49,651 bases of DNA from an uncultured Collinsella sp. (lineage in GTDB: Bacteria > Actinomycetota > Coriobacteriia > Coriobacteriales > Coriobacteriaceae), in NCBI GenBank assembly GCA_934654835.1, contig CAKUGY010000015.1, positions 1 through 49,651 on the forward strand, given 5' to 3'. Below, in pieces: positions 34,167 through 42,857 of this stretch. A program made the position numbers and the translations under genes. How positions within the stretch are numbered: the stretch's first letter is position 1; each line of letters opens with the position of its first letter. The notes beneath the pieces are model-generated. The model was not told where the DNA came from. It worked only from the letters and a program-made list of their open reading frames with translations, and searched no databases.

Positions 34167-34199
34167 AAAAAGGGCCGCCCCGGTTACCCAGGGCGGCCC
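34167..34199 (-). terminator. Terminator between the nuclease and the EF-G-like gene
   Basis: GGGCCGCCC (34172-34180) and GGGCGGCCC (34191-34199), a 9-bp stem; followed on the minus strand by TTTTT. The genes are convergent. Confidence 0.85.
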
Positions 34200-34235
34200 A
34201 TTCGTCAGCACCTATACTTCAGGCGAAGCCACACG

Positions 34236-36311
34236 CTATTTAGCGCGGCCCTCCTCATAGCGCTCGACCAGCTTGGCCTGAACGTCGTAGGGCACCTGCT
34301 CATAGCCGGCGGGCTTCATGGTAAAGTCGCCCGTGCCGCGCGTGATAGAGCGCAGGCGCGTCGAGTAATCCGTCAGCTCGGCGAGCGGAGCCTGGGCGAT
34401 GACCACGGTGTCGCCGCGCCCATCGGTCTCCATGCCCGTCACACGACCGCGCGAGGCCGAGATGTCGCCCATCACGGCGCCGGCGTAGCTCTCGGGAATG
34501 GTCACAGTGATCTCTTCGATGGGCTCCAGCACCACCGGATCGGCATCGGCGCACGCCTTGCGCAGGCCAATACGGGCCGCCGCACGGAACGCCATCTCGT
34601 TGGAGTCGACGCTGTGATACGAACCGTCATACACCGCGACGCGAATGCCCGTGAGCGGATAGCCGGCGATAATGCCGTCCTTCATGGTCTCTTGGACGCC
34701 CTTGTCCACAGCGGGGATCAGCGAGCGCGGAATGCGGCCACCCACGACCTCGTCCACAAACTCGTAGCCGTCGCTCGTGCCGTCGGGCCCAATAAGCGGC
34801 TCCACGCGCAGCCAGCAGTCGCCATACTGACCGGCGCCGCCGGTCTGCTTCTTGTGACGGCCCTGGGCGCTCGCCGTGCGGCGAATGGTCTCGCGATACG
34901 GAATGCGGATCGGCACGCTCTTGGCCGCGACCTTGGTGCGGTCCTCCAGGCGGTTGAGCAGCACCGAAACCTGCGCCTCGCCTACTGCCGAGATGATGGT
35001 CTGGCCAGTCTCCTCGTCGCGGTCGATGCTCATGGTCGGGTCGGCCTTGCATGCCTTCTCGATAAACGTGTAGAGCTTCTCTTCGTCCCCGCGATTCTCG
35101 GCCTCAATGGCGATGCGGTACTGCGAGTTGGGGAACTTAAACGCCGCCGCCTCGACCTTACCGGTAATGGAGAGCGTATCGCCCGTCTCGGCAGCCAGCT
35201 TGGGCGCCACGATGATGTCGCCGGCATAGGCATGGCCAACCTCGGTCATATCGCGGCCGCACATCACATACAGGTGAGCCAAACGATCGCTCTTGCGGGT
35301 ACGCGCGTTGACCAACTCAAGACCCGGCTCAAGCGTGCCCGTCAGCACCTTGATAAAGCTGATGCGGCCCTGCTGCGGATCGGCCAGCGTCTTAAACACA
35401 AACGCCACCGGACGGTCATCGTCACTCGAAATCTTAAGCGAATCACCGTCGATGAGCGGCATCTCGCCGTAGTCGGTCGGCGCCGGGAAGTACGTGGCGA
35501 TGTCGTCCATCAGCGAGTTGACGCCCTGCTCCTTAATGCAATCGCCCGCAAAGACCGGCACAAAGATGCGCTCGGCGATCGCCTTAGACAGCAGGCCTTC
35601 AAGCTCCTCCTGCGTCAGCGTCTCCTCGCCTTCCAGATACTTCATCATCAGCTCGTCGTCGGCCTCGGCCACCAGCTCGCACAGATGGTCGTGCGCCTCC
35701 TCGGCCTGGGCACGATACTCCTCGGGGATCTCCGACTCAACGGCCTCGGCGCCGTTGCAGTGGCGCGCCTTCATGCGCACCAGGTCGATGATGCCGTCAA
35801 AGTCCTCGCCCTCGCCCCAGGGAAGGGTCACGGCGCCCAGACGCGTACCAAAGCGCTCCTGCAGCAGCTCCATGGTGGTCGCAAAACTGGCCTCGGGACG
35901 CGACAGGCGATTCACGAACACCGCGCGCGCCAGGCGCAGGTCCTCGGCGGCATACCAAAGCTTGACGGTCGTCGGCTGCGGGCCGGCCTCGGCGTCGACC
36001 ACGAACAGAGCCGTCTCACAGACGCTCATCGCGGCAAAGGCGTCGCCGATAAAATCGGGGTAGCACGGGGCATCGAGCACGTTGATGCGGGCGCCCTTCC
36101 AGTCAATCGGCGCAATGGTCGTCGAGATGGAGAATGCACGCTTGACCTCTTCGGGGTCATAGTCAAGCGTGGGCTTGGTGCCGTCGTGGCCGCCCAGACG
36201 GGCGGTCTTGCCGGAAAGGTGGAGCATGGCTTCGGCGAGTGAAGTCTTGCCCACCCCGCCTTGGCCTACGAGCACCACGTTCCTTACGTTGCCGGTCTTG
36301 GGAGCACCCAT
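34236..36311 (-). CDS. EF-G-like translational GTPase (EF-G2 type)
   Basis: A 691-aa protein with the five-domain order of elongation factor G. Domain I has P-loop GQGGVGKTS (16-24), but the G3 motif, normally DTPGH, reads D80-A-P-C-Y-P-D-F, and the G4 motif NKxD is N134-R-L-S137. Domains II-V are complete, with GGAGQYGDCWLRVEP in IV and a C-terminus rich in Arg/Glu. The loss of G3 His and G4 Lys/Asp sets it apart from the housekeeping EF-G; guanine specificity and GTP hydrolysis may be altered. It is likely a second EF-G homologue, perhaps for ribosome rescue or stress. ATG at 36311 follows AAGGAGG. Confidence 0.9.
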   Translation of the reverse strand: MGAPKTGNVRNVVLVGQGGVGKTSLAEAMLHLSGKTARLGGHDGTKPTLDYDPEEVKRAFSISTTIAPIDWKGARINVLDAPCYPDFIGDAFAAMSVCETALFVVDAEAGPQPTTVKLWYAAEDLRLARAVFVNRLSRPEASFATTMELLQERFGTRLGAVTLPWGEGEDFDGIIDLVRMKARHCNGAEAVESEIPEEYRAQAEEAHDHLCELVAEADDELMMKYLEGEETLTQEELEGLLSKAIAERIFVPVFAGDCIKEQGVNSLMDDIATYFPAPTDYGEMPLIDGDSLKISSDDDRPVAFVFKTLADPQQGRISFIKVLTGTLEPGLELVNARTRKSDRLAHLYVMCGRDMTEVGHAYAGDIIVAPKLAAETGDTLSITGKVEAAAFKFPNSQYRIAIEAENRGDEEKLYTFIEKACKADPTMSIDRDEETGQTIISAVGEAQVSVLLNRLEDRTKVAAKSVPIRIPYRETIRRTASAQGRHKKQTGGAGQYGDCWLRVEPLIGPDGTSDGYEFVDEVVGGRIPRSLIPAVDKGVQETMKDGIIAGYPLTGIRVAVYDGSYHSVDSNEMAFRAAARIGLRKACADADPVVLEPIEEITVTIPESYAGAVMGDISASRGRVTGMETDGRGDTVVIAQAPLAELTDYSTRLRSITRGTGDFTMKPAGYEQVPYDVQAKLVERYEEGRAK

Positions 36312-36547
36312 GATGACCTCCTTGCAGGGTCGCGCGCAATGCGCGACGCCAACGGGGAGAGTTCGCGGTCGGTGCCGTCCCGGGAGCAGCACGGTCGGCA
36401 ACCGAGCCAACTCACCCTCCAAATGTCCTATGCCACAACCCTACCCTTGCAGTCGCCTGTCCATGCATACCTTTCGGCACGCGTATGGATACGGGCGGCG
36501 AGAGGAGAAAGCGGGCTCGAGCTTTTGAGAAATCGCTCCGGGGCCAA

Positions 36548-36586
36548 TAAAAAAACCGCCGCGGACCAAACGGCCTGCGGCGGTTT
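36548..36586 (-). terminator. Terminator after the amino-acid ABC operon
   Basis: AAACCGCCGC with GCGGCGGTTT, 10-bp perfect stem, 14-nt loop, followed on the minus strand by TTTTTTTATT. Confidence 0.88.
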
Positions 36587-36607
36587 CGCCTCAATAAGTA
36601 TTTGAGC

Positions 36608-37372
36608 CTATCCCTCGATACGGCTCAAGAACTCGCGCGTACGCTGCTCGCGTGGATGGTCGATGACCTGCTCGGCAGGACCTTCTTCGACAATGCGGCC
36701 GCCATCCATAAAGACCACGCGGTCGGCAACATCACGCGCAAACTGCATCGCGTGCGTCACGATTACCATCGTCATATTCTGCGCAGCAAGGTCCTTGATG
36801 ACACGCAGCACCTCGGCCGTCAGCTCGGGGTCGAGCGCCGAGGTCGGCTCGTCAAAGAACAGGATTTCCGGATCGAGCGCCAGCGTGCGGGCAATACTCA
36901 CGCGCTGTTGCTGGCCGCCCGAAAGCTCGCAGGGTACCTTGTTCTCGTTGCCCGTAAGCCCCATCTGCGCAATCAGCTCGCGTGCGCGGGCCTCCGCCTG
37001 CTCGCGCGGGCGCTTGAGCACGCGGACCGGAGCGTCGGTGATGTTTTTCATCACCGTATAGTGCGGGAACAGATTGTAGTTCTGGAACACCAGGCCAAAC
37101 CGCGAGCGCGCCTGCTTGGGCACATCGCCCTTCGCATAGACCGCGCCCGAGCCCGCGTCCGTCGCGACCGCAAGATCGCCAAACGAGAGCGAGCCGCCGT
37201 TGAGCGTCTCGAGCAGCGTGGCACAGCGCAGCAGCGTAGACTTACCGCCACCCGAAGGCCCGATAATCGCCACGACCTCGCCACGCTTCACCTCGAGCGA
37301 GATATCCTTAAGCACCTCATTGCCGCCAAACGCCTTACGCGCGCTTTCAATTTTCATCACTGAATTAGTCAT
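36608..37372 (-). CDS. Polar amino acid ABC importer, ATP-binding protein
   Basis: A 254-aa ATPase of the GlnQ/HisP type. Walker A is GPSGGGKST (near 41-49), the Q-loop lies in LVFQNYNLFPHYTV, the signature is LSGGQQQRVSIAR, Walker B is ILFFDEPTSALD with its catalytic Glu, and the switch His is in VTHAMQFA. It drives uptake with the permease and binding protein upstream. ATG at 37372 overlaps the permease stop by 8 bases, and ATG at 37357 is a less likely alternative. It is the last gene of a three-gene operon. Confidence 0.95.
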   Translation of the reverse strand: MTNSVMKIESARKAFGGNEVLKDISLEVKRGEVVAIIGPSGGGKSTLLRCATLLETLNGGSLSFGDLAVATDAGSGAVYAKGDVPKQARSRFGLVFQNYNLFPHYTVMKNITDAPVRVLKRPREQAEARARELIAQMGLTGNENKVPCELSGGQQQRVSIARTLALDPEILFFDEPTSALDPELTAEVLRVIKDLAAQNMTMVIVTHAMQFARDVADRVVFMDGGRIVEEGPAEQVIDHPREQRTREFLSRIEG

Positions 37373-38018
37373 GATAATAGTCCAGCTTCTTCTCGGCAGC
37401 GCCCAGCAGCATCTCGACCACAAAGTTAAAGACCCAGTAGATCAGTGCGGCGATCGCAAACGGCACCATGCTCACCTGCGAGGCAACCAGCGCCTTGGCT
37501 GTCGAGAACATCTCGCCCACGCCGATGGCGAACGCCAGCGACGTGTCCTTGACCAGCGTGATGATCTCGTTGCCCATCGCCGGCAAAATGCGCTTGGCGA
37601 CCTGCGGCATCACGATGTACAGAAACGTCTGCATGCGCGAATAGCCCAGTACCTCGGCGGCCTCGTATTGACCGCGCGGAATGGATTGCAGGCCCGAGCG
37701 ATAGATCTCGGCAAAATAGCCGGCATAGTTGATGATGAACGCCACGACGCACGCCGTCCACTTGGAATCGGGCGTGAGCGAAATGCCGAACACGTAGTAC
37801 GGGGCAAAGTAGATGGCAAACATCTGCAGCATGAGCGGCGTGCCGCGCATAACCGAGATATAGATGCGCGCAATCCAGCGAAGCGGCGCGATCTTACTCA
37901 TGCGCATAAACGCCACGGGGATTCCCAGCGGAATCGACCCCAGCAGTGTCAGCACAAATAGCTGCAGGCTGACCAGGAACCCCTGGCCAAGCATCTGCAT
38001 CATGACTTGAATTGACAT
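37365..38018 (-). CDS. Polar amino acid ABC importer, permease
   Basis: A 217-aa membrane protein with about five helices and the HisM/GlnP EAA loop: EVLGYSRMQTFLYIVMPQVAKRILP, which docks on the ATPase. MRGTPLMLQMFAIYF is the conserved entry of the family. As a single permease gene it should form a homodimer. ATG at 38018 overlaps the binding-protein stop in TAATG, so translation is coupled. Amino acid type is not deducible; arginine, glutamine or cystine are family examples. Confidence 0.95.
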   Translation of the reverse strand: MSIQVMMQMLGQGFLVSLQLFVLTLLGSIPLGIPVAFMRMSKIAPLRWIARIYISVMRGTPLMLQMFAIYFAPYYVFGISLTPDSKWTACVVAFIINYAGYFAEIYRSGLQSIPRGQYEAAEVLGYSRMQTFLYIVMPQVAKRILPAMGNEIITLVKDTSLAFAIGVGEMFSTAKALVASQVSMVPFAIAALIYWVFNFVVEMLLGAAEKKLDYYHD

Positions 38019-38878
38019 TATTTGAGCACCCAATTATCGAAGGACAAACCGTAATCCGCATATTTTTCGCAGAGGTCCTTGACCGTGCCGTCCTCGTAGA
38101 GCGCCTTGAGCGACTCGGTCACGGCGTCGGCAGACTTGGTGTCACCCTTCTTAAAACCAACGGCGTAGTGCTCGCTGGACAGCGGCTCATCAAGCTGCGT
38201 ATAGGCATCGGGCTTGGCGGCAAGCTGATACTGAGCAATCGAAAGGTCGCAGGCCACGGCATCGACCGCACCGCTCTCGAGCTGCATAAACGCCGTATTG
38301 TACTCGCCGATGGTATCGAGCGTGGCAAACGTCGCGGCCAGATCCTTCTGGTCGCCCTCGAGCACGTCCTGCGCGGCAGAATCGGTCTGTGTGATCACGG
38401 TCTTGCCGGCAAGGTCATCCCAGCTCTTGATGTCCGCGTCCTTCTTGACCACCAGCACCTGCTCGTTGAGCATGTACGGATCGGAGAACGTGTAGTCGTC
38501 CTCGCGGCCCTCCTTGGTAAAGCCGTTCCAGATGCAGTTGATGGCGCCCGAGTTGAGCAGCGTATCCTTGGCATCCCAGTCGATAGCCTCGTACTCAACG
38601 TCCCAGCCCTGCTTGTCGGCAACGGCCTTGGCAAGGTCAAGGTCAAAACCGGTGTACTCGCCATCGTCGCCCACAAAGCCGTACGGAGGATAGGACTTGT
38701 CAAAGCCCACGACGAGCTTCTTGGTCTCCGCAGCGCCCTTCACGTCCTTGGCTGCGGCAGAACCGGCAGCGGAGCCCTTATCGGCACCGCCGCCGCAGCC
38801 GACCAGGCCAAGGCCGAGCACCGTGGCAAGCGAACCGGCTAGGCCAACAAACTGACGACGAGACATATCGGTATTCAT
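38018..38878 (-). CDS. Polar amino acid ABC importer, substrate-binding lipoprotein
   Basis: A 286-aa solute-binding protein of family 3. The N-terminus carries both a twin-arginine-like SRRQF (6-10) and a lipobox LVGC with C28 as the lipid-modified residue. A Gly/Ala/Ser linker leads to the two-lobed binding domain, with GFDKSYPPYGFVGDDGEYTGFDLDLA near 57-82 (here KLVVGF at the start) and DAVACDLS. The first lobe contains the DYTFSDPY motif. ATG at 38878 has GGGGGA upstream. It is the first and probably most abundant product of the operon. A candidate operator (38897-38914) overlaps the promoter. Confidence 0.95.
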   Translation of the reverse strand: MNTDMSRRQFVGLAGSLATVLGLGLVGCGGGADKGSAAGSAAAKDVKGAAETKKLVVGFDKSYPPYGFVGDDGEYTGFDLDLAKAVADKQGWDVEYEAIDWDAKDTLLNSGAINCIWNGFTKEGREDDYTFSDPYMLNEQVLVVKKDADIKSWDDLAGKTVITQTDSAAQDVLEGDQKDLAATFATLDTIGEYNTAFMQLESGAVDAVACDLSIAQYQLAAKPDAYTQLDEPLSSEHYAVGFKKGDTKSADAVTESLKALYEDGTVKDLCEKYADYGLSFDNWVLK

Positions 38879-38896
38879 GGTATCCCCCTTGATAGC

Positions 38897-38925
38897 ACTT
38901 TAGTTAGGTAAAGTGAGTCATGTAA
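38897..38925 (-). promoter_or_regulatory. Promoter and 18-bp operator of the amino-acid importer
   Basis: On the minus strand TTACAT (38920-38925) and TAAAGT (38897-38902) are 17 nt apart, 19 nt before the start codon, which gives a very short leader. The palindrome ACTTTAGTTAGGTAAAGT (38897-38914) covers the -10 box and most of the spacer, a place where a bound protein would block RNA polymerase. Matching sites stand before ilvE and the aminotransferase. Confidence 0.55.
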
Positions 38926-39080
38926 CGTTCAGAATCATACACTTTAGCGTGATGGAGCACAAGGGAGGGGTTGCCCGCTGGACTTATCACTGACACCAAT
39001 AAACCGCTTGCATGTCGTCCTTTGGATTGGCACGGTACAATGCTTGTGGCTTTCAATTTATAAATTAGTGGGGTTAATTC

Positions 39081-40529
39081 ATGGCAGAATCTCGTGCTGA
39101 GCGTAAGGCTCGGCGTGCTTTGATCCAGGCGGCTGAGGGGTCGGAGGAGACGAAATCTTCTAAGCAATCCAAGTCGTCTAAGAATGCAAAGGTTAAATCT
39201 AACAAGGGCAAGGCAAAGGGTAAGCGTTCTGGCGCTCGTCAGGCTGGAACCAAAGATTTCGAAGCTCGATCTAAGCGTTCTTATAAAGACTCGGCCAAGC
39301 CTGCTCGTAAGGCTGTGGATCCCAAGTCGCCTTGTTCCATCATGAAGGCTTGTGGTGGGTGCACGTCGCTTAATCGTCCTTATAAGAAGCAGCTCGCTGC
39401 CAAGCAGGCTGCTATGGAAGAGCTTTTTGCCTCGCTTTGCGAGCGCGAGGGCATCACCGTTGATCCCATTTGCGGCATGGATGTCACCTTGGGCGACCCC
39501 GGCAAGTATCCTGCGCCGCGTGGCTTTCGTCATAAGGCTGCGACCCCCTTTGCTCCCGGCAAGGAGGGTGCCGTTCGCTGCGGTTTCTTTGAGCGTGGCA
39601 CGCACAAGATCGTTGCCGTGCCCGAGTGTCCTGTCGAGGCGCCGGGTGCTCGTCAGATCCTCAACGGTATTGCGCGCGAGGCCGAGCGCCTGCACATTCC
39701 CGCCTTTAACGAGGACAAGCATCTGGGGCTGCTTCGCTATGCCGTCGTTCGTTGTGGCTGGCGTACCGACCAGATCATGGTTACCCTCGTGACTGCCCAG
39801 CGTGACCTTCCGCATGCGCAGGAGTTTTTTGAGGCCGTAGGCGCGCTCAATCCGCATATCGTCACCGTTGCCCAAAATATCAACGGCCGTCCCGGTAACG
39901 CCATTTTGGGCGAGGAGACCCGCATCGTCCATGGCGCCGAGTGCATGCGCGACCAGCTGCTCGGCTGCGAGTTCGATATCTCCCCCACCGCGTTTTACCA
40001 GACCAACCCGCAGCAGACCGAGCTGCTCTATCAGCTCGCGATTGACGGCATGGACCTGCAGCAGGGCGACGTGCTTATGGACGCTTACTGCGGCAGCGGC
40101 ACAATCGGTCTGTGCGCCGCAAAAGATGCCCAGGACAAGGGCGCCGGCATTATGTTGCTCGGCGTGGAGCGCAATCCCGCCGGCATCGCCGACGCGCGTC
40201 GCAACGCCGAGCTCAACGGCCTTACTCGCAACGCATGGTTTATGGCCGACGACGCGACCGATTACATCCTAGACGCCGCCGACAACAACGAGCGCGTCGA
40301 CGTTCTTTCTATCGACCCGCCGCGCGCCGGCTCTACGCCCGAGTTCCTTGAGGCAGCCTGCACGCTCAAGCCGCGCCGCATCACCTACATCAGCTGCAAC
40401 CCCGTGACCCAGGAGCGCGACCTGCACCAGCTCCTCGACGGAGGCTACCGCCTACTCAAGATCACGCCGGTCGACATGTTCCCCCATACCGACCACACCG
40501 AGACCGTCGCGGTCCTCGAGCGCCGTTAA
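39081..40529 (+). CDS. RlmD/RumA-type rRNA (uracil-5-)-methyltransferase
   Basis: A 482-aa SAM-dependent methyltransferase of the TrmA/RumA group. Residues 1-80 are a Lys/Ser/Ala-rich basic extension that is probably disordered and RNA-binding. C85, C91 and C94 (PCSIMKACGGC), with a later Cys, form the 4Fe-4S site of the family. The Rossmann part has DAYCGSGTIGL and IDPPRAG; YISCNP carries the catalytic Cys. No clear TRAM domain precedes the cluster. The likely product is 5-methyluridine in 23S rRNA. ATG at 39081 follows GTGGGG. The codon choice of the first 80 codons is more A/T-rich than the rest. Confidence 0.88.
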   Translation: MAESRAERKARRALIQAAEGSEETKSSKQSKSSKNAKVKSNKGKAKGKRSGARQAGTKDFEARSKRSYKDSAKPARKAVDPKSPCSIMKACGGCTSLNRPYKKQLAAKQAAMEELFASLCEREGITVDPICGMDVTLGDPGKYPAPRGFRHKAATPFAPGKEGAVRCGFFERGTHKIVAVPECPVEAPGARQILNGIAREAERLHIPAFNEDKHLGLLRYAVVRCGWRTDQIMVTLVTAQRDLPHAQEFFEAVGALNPHIVTVAQNINGRPGNAILGEETRIVHGAECMRDQLLGCEFDISPTAFYQTNPQQTELLYQLAIDGMDLQQGDVLMDAYCGSGTIGLCAAKDAQDKGAGIMLLGVERNPAGIADARRNAELNGLTRNAWFMADDATDYILDAADNNERVDVLSIDPPRAGSTPEFLEAACTLKPRRITYISCNPVTQERDLHQLLDGGYRLLKITPVDMFPHTDHTETVAVLERR

Positions 40530-40543
40530 TCACCGGCACAAGA

Positions 40544-40573
40544 AAGGGGCGGTCCGTCTGGACCGCCCCTTTT
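40544..40573. terminator. Bidirectional terminator
   Basis: AAGGGGCGGTCC with GGACCGCCCCTT, 12-bp perfect stem and 4-nt loop; TTTT follows on plus, TTTCTT-type on minus. It separates the methyltransferase and the PHP gene (convergent). Confidence 0.88.
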
Positions 40574-40593
40574 CGTTGAGCCTATTTGCCTCG

Positions 40594-41415
40594 TTACATA
40601 CCCTTGCGCAGATCACATACGCCAGCTGCTGCCATCTCGCGCAGCAGCGTCTCGCGGTCGCGTGTCACGATCAGATCAAGCGGGAAGTGGATCTCGTCGA
40701 GCATCTTGCGCGCAGAGTCGAGCTTGCCGATCGCCATACCAATGTGCGCATCGGTCGAAACGCCAATGCCCACGCCCAGCTCGGCGCAACGCTCAGCGAT
40801 CTTGCGGCACACGTCCCAATGCTCGGCATCGGCACCGTGTTCAAGGCTATGGTTGTTGATCTCGATAATCTTGTGCTTGGCCTTGGCCGCCAACAACACC
40901 TCGTCGATATCGAACGGCACGCCCGAACGACCCGTATGGCCAAGCATGAATACCTTGGGGTGCTCCAGGGCATTGATGTACATCTCGGTCGTCTGGGCAA
41001 GCGTCGCACCTTCGGCAAACTGCGGATTATGCACGCTTGCCACCAAATAATCCAAATTACGAGTCACCAAATCGAACAGCGAATGCTGACGGCCGTACGC
41101 ATCGCCGGCGATATCGAGCGAAACGGGAATGTCTTCGCCAAACAGGCTGCCGTCCAACGAAACGATATCGGCCTCGGCGCCGCGGAGCAACAGCACGCCG
41201 CTCCAAATGCGCGGCCAGATATCCTGGTTGATAAAGAACTGGAAACTACGCAGGTCATTGGGGCAAGGTGTAACCATCGAGCTCAAATGGTCGGCAGAAC
41301 CGAGCACCTGAAGGCCACGCTCGGCCGCCCAATATATATTCTCCTCGATGGTCGAATACGCATGCGCAGAGAACATCGTATGGGTATGGATGTCACAAGA
41401 AAGCAGGTAGGGCAT
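40594..41415 (-). CDS. PHP-domain metal-dependent phosphoesterase
   Basis: A 273-aa cytoplasmic PHP-fold hydrolase. The metal-binding motifs are DIHTHTMFS (about residues 8-16), a central GSADHLS, HN in VASVHNP, a Glu in IIEINNHS and the final VSTDAHIG with Asp and His, in the usual order of YcdX/histidinol-phosphatase-like enzymes. Its length fits the YcdX branch. It probably removes phosphate from small molecules with a three-metal centre; the substrate is unknown. ATG at 41415 follows AAGGAG. Confidence 0.9.
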   Translation of the reverse strand: MPYLLSCDIHTHTMFSAHAYSTIEENIYWAAERGLQVLGSADHLSSMVTPCPNDLRSFQFFINQDIWPRIWSGVLLLRGAEADIVSLDGSLFGEDIPVSLDIAGDAYGRQHSLFDLVTRNLDYLVASVHNPQFAEGATLAQTTEMYINALEHPKVFMLGHTGRSGVPFDIDEVLLAAKAKHKIIEINNHSLEHGADAEHWDVCRKIAERCAELGVGIGVSTDAHIGMAIGKLDSARKMLDEIHFPLDLIVTRDRETLLREMAAAGVCDLRKGM

Positions 41416-41515
41416 CGGGTCTCCTTATCCAGTATGGCCGTCGCGTATATTCATTGTACGCATAGCCTTCGGCAGTCGTAAAACCGCTTCATCCCAATCA
41501 CACAACGACATAGAC

Positions 41516-41546
41516 AACGGGGTCCGGCTTAACACCAAACCCCGTT
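41516..41546 (-). terminator. Weak terminator hairpin between the aminotransferase and the PHP gene
   Basis: AACGGGGT and AACCCCGTT are near-complementary (8 bp) around a 14-nt loop; no long T run follows. It probably marks the end of the aminotransferase transcript. Confidence 0.4.
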
Positions 41547-41574
41547 TCACGTAAAACATTGTAAGCAGAGCGCT

Positions 41575-42765
41575 TTACTTTGGACGATACTCGTCTGCCA
41601 ACTGCTTCCACGCAGGCAGCGAGTTGACGATCGTCTCATGGCTCACGCAATAGCCCAAGCGGAACCAACCCGGCATGCCAAAGCTGTCCGAGGGCACCGC
41701 GAGCAGCTCGTACTTCTTCGCGCGCTCGCAGAAGGCGTTCGCATCGGGCTCCAACGCCTTTACCCACAGGTAGAAGGCACCGTCTGGCTCAACGTAGGTA
41801 TAGCCGTACTCCGCCAGCGCATCGGTGAGTGCGCAACGATTGCGTGCATAGGCCTCAACATCGCTCGGCTCATCGATGCAGTCGACGATCACGCGCTGGA
41901 AGAGTGCCGGTGCGCACACAAAACCCAGCGTACGGGCGGCACCGGCAACGGCGGGCATCAGTCGAGCGGCCTGCGGATTCGTATTGGGGACCAAGATCCA
42001 GCCCACACGCTCGCCCGGCAGCGAAAGCGACTTGGAATACGAGTAGCACACGATGGTGTGCTCGTAGATCGAAGGCACCCAAGGCACCTCGGCGCCATAG
42101 ACAATCTCGCGATATGGCTCATCCGAGATCAGCATGATCGGGTTCTCGGGATCACGCTTGGCGTTGACCTCTCGTAAGACATTAGCCAGACGCGTCAAGG
42201 TATCGCGCGTATACACGGCGCCGGTCGGGTTGTTGGGCGAGTCGATAATGACCGCCGCCGTCTTGTCGGTAATAGCCTTGAGCACGTTACCCACGCTTAG
42301 CTGAAACGTGTCCTCGTTGGCAAGCGCCTCGACGCACGTGCAACCGGCCTTCTCGATCCAGACGCGGTACTCCGGAAAATACGGAGCAATGACGATAACC
42401 TCATCGCCCGGATTGGTGATGGCGTTGAGCGTGCAGGTGAGCGAAGCCGCCGCACCCACCGTCATAAAGACGTCCTTGCCCTCATAGCTCGTATCAAAGC
42501 GACGGTTGAGCGACTCGGCCACGGCGGCGCGACACTGCGGCAGGCCCGGTGCGGGTGTATAGCCGTGCAGCTGATCGCTCGGCAGCTCAAGCGCCTTTTT
42601 GATGGACTCCGCGACGGCAGCGGGAGCAGGAACGCTCGGGTTGCCCAGCGAGAAATCGAACACGTTCTCCGCGCCAATCTGCGCTTTGCGCTCAAGGCCA
42701 TAGCTAAAGATCTCGCGGATGATGGAACTCTCCGCGCCGCGAGCATACATGGTTTCGTTAATCAT
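41575..42765 (-). CDS. Class I pyridoxal-phosphate aminotransferase
   Basis: A 396-aa fold-type I aminotransferase. Substrate-side Gly-rich FDFSLGNPSVPAP is near the N-terminus (about 35-47); NNPTGAVY, SDEPYREIVYG and the PLP lysine in SYSKSLSLPGERVGW follow; the C-terminal domain has the substrate Arg in GWFRLGYCV. The set matches aspartate/alanine-type aminotransferases. It probably moves amino groups between amino acids and 2-oxoacids in the cytoplasm. ATG at 42765 follows AAAGGGG; an in-frame upstream ATG at 42831 would read through the promoter. The candidate 18-bp operator at 42797-42814 lies 31 bp upstream. Confidence 0.94.
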   Translation of the reverse strand: MINETMYARGAESSIIREIFSYGLERKAQIGAENVFDFSLGNPSVPAPAAVAESIKKALELPSDQLHGYTPAPGLPQCRAAVAESLNRRFDTSYEGKDVFMTVGAAASLTCTLNAITNPGDEVIVIAPYFPEYRVWIEKAGCTCVEALANEDTFQLSVGNVLKAITDKTAAVIIDSPNNPTGAVYTRDTLTRLANVLREVNAKRDPENPIMLISDEPYREIVYGAEVPWVPSIYEHTIVCYSYSKSLSLPGERVGWILVPNTNPQAARLMPAVAGAARTLGFVCAPALFQRVIVDCIDEPSDVEAYARNRCALTDALAEYGYTYVEPDGAFYLWVKALEPDANAFCERAKKYELLAVPSDSFGMPGWFRLGYCVSHETIVNSLPAWKQLADEYRPK

Positions 42766-42789
42766 CTGTTCCCCTTTCGCATAGGCGGT

Positions 42790-42814
42790 ATTGTACGCTT
42801 TAGTTGAGCAAAGT
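42790..42814 (-). promoter_or_regulatory. 18-bp operator and -10 box of the aminotransferase gene
   Basis: GCTTTAGTTGAGCAAAGT (42797-42814), half-sites CTTTA and CAAAG around GTTGAG. It is directly next to TACAAT on the minus strand (42790-42795), so it fills the spacer region of the promoter. Compare 38897-38914 and 11535-11552. Confidence 0.55.
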
Positions 42815-42857
42815 ACTTCAGCAATGCGCACCGAAATCTAGCGACTTCACCAGCAAT

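Noticed and set aside
38018..38878. Export of the binding protein by Tat
   Set aside because: SRRQF resembles a twin-arginine motif, but a good lipobox follows and solute-binding lipoproteins usually use Sec. I report the motif without claiming Tat export.
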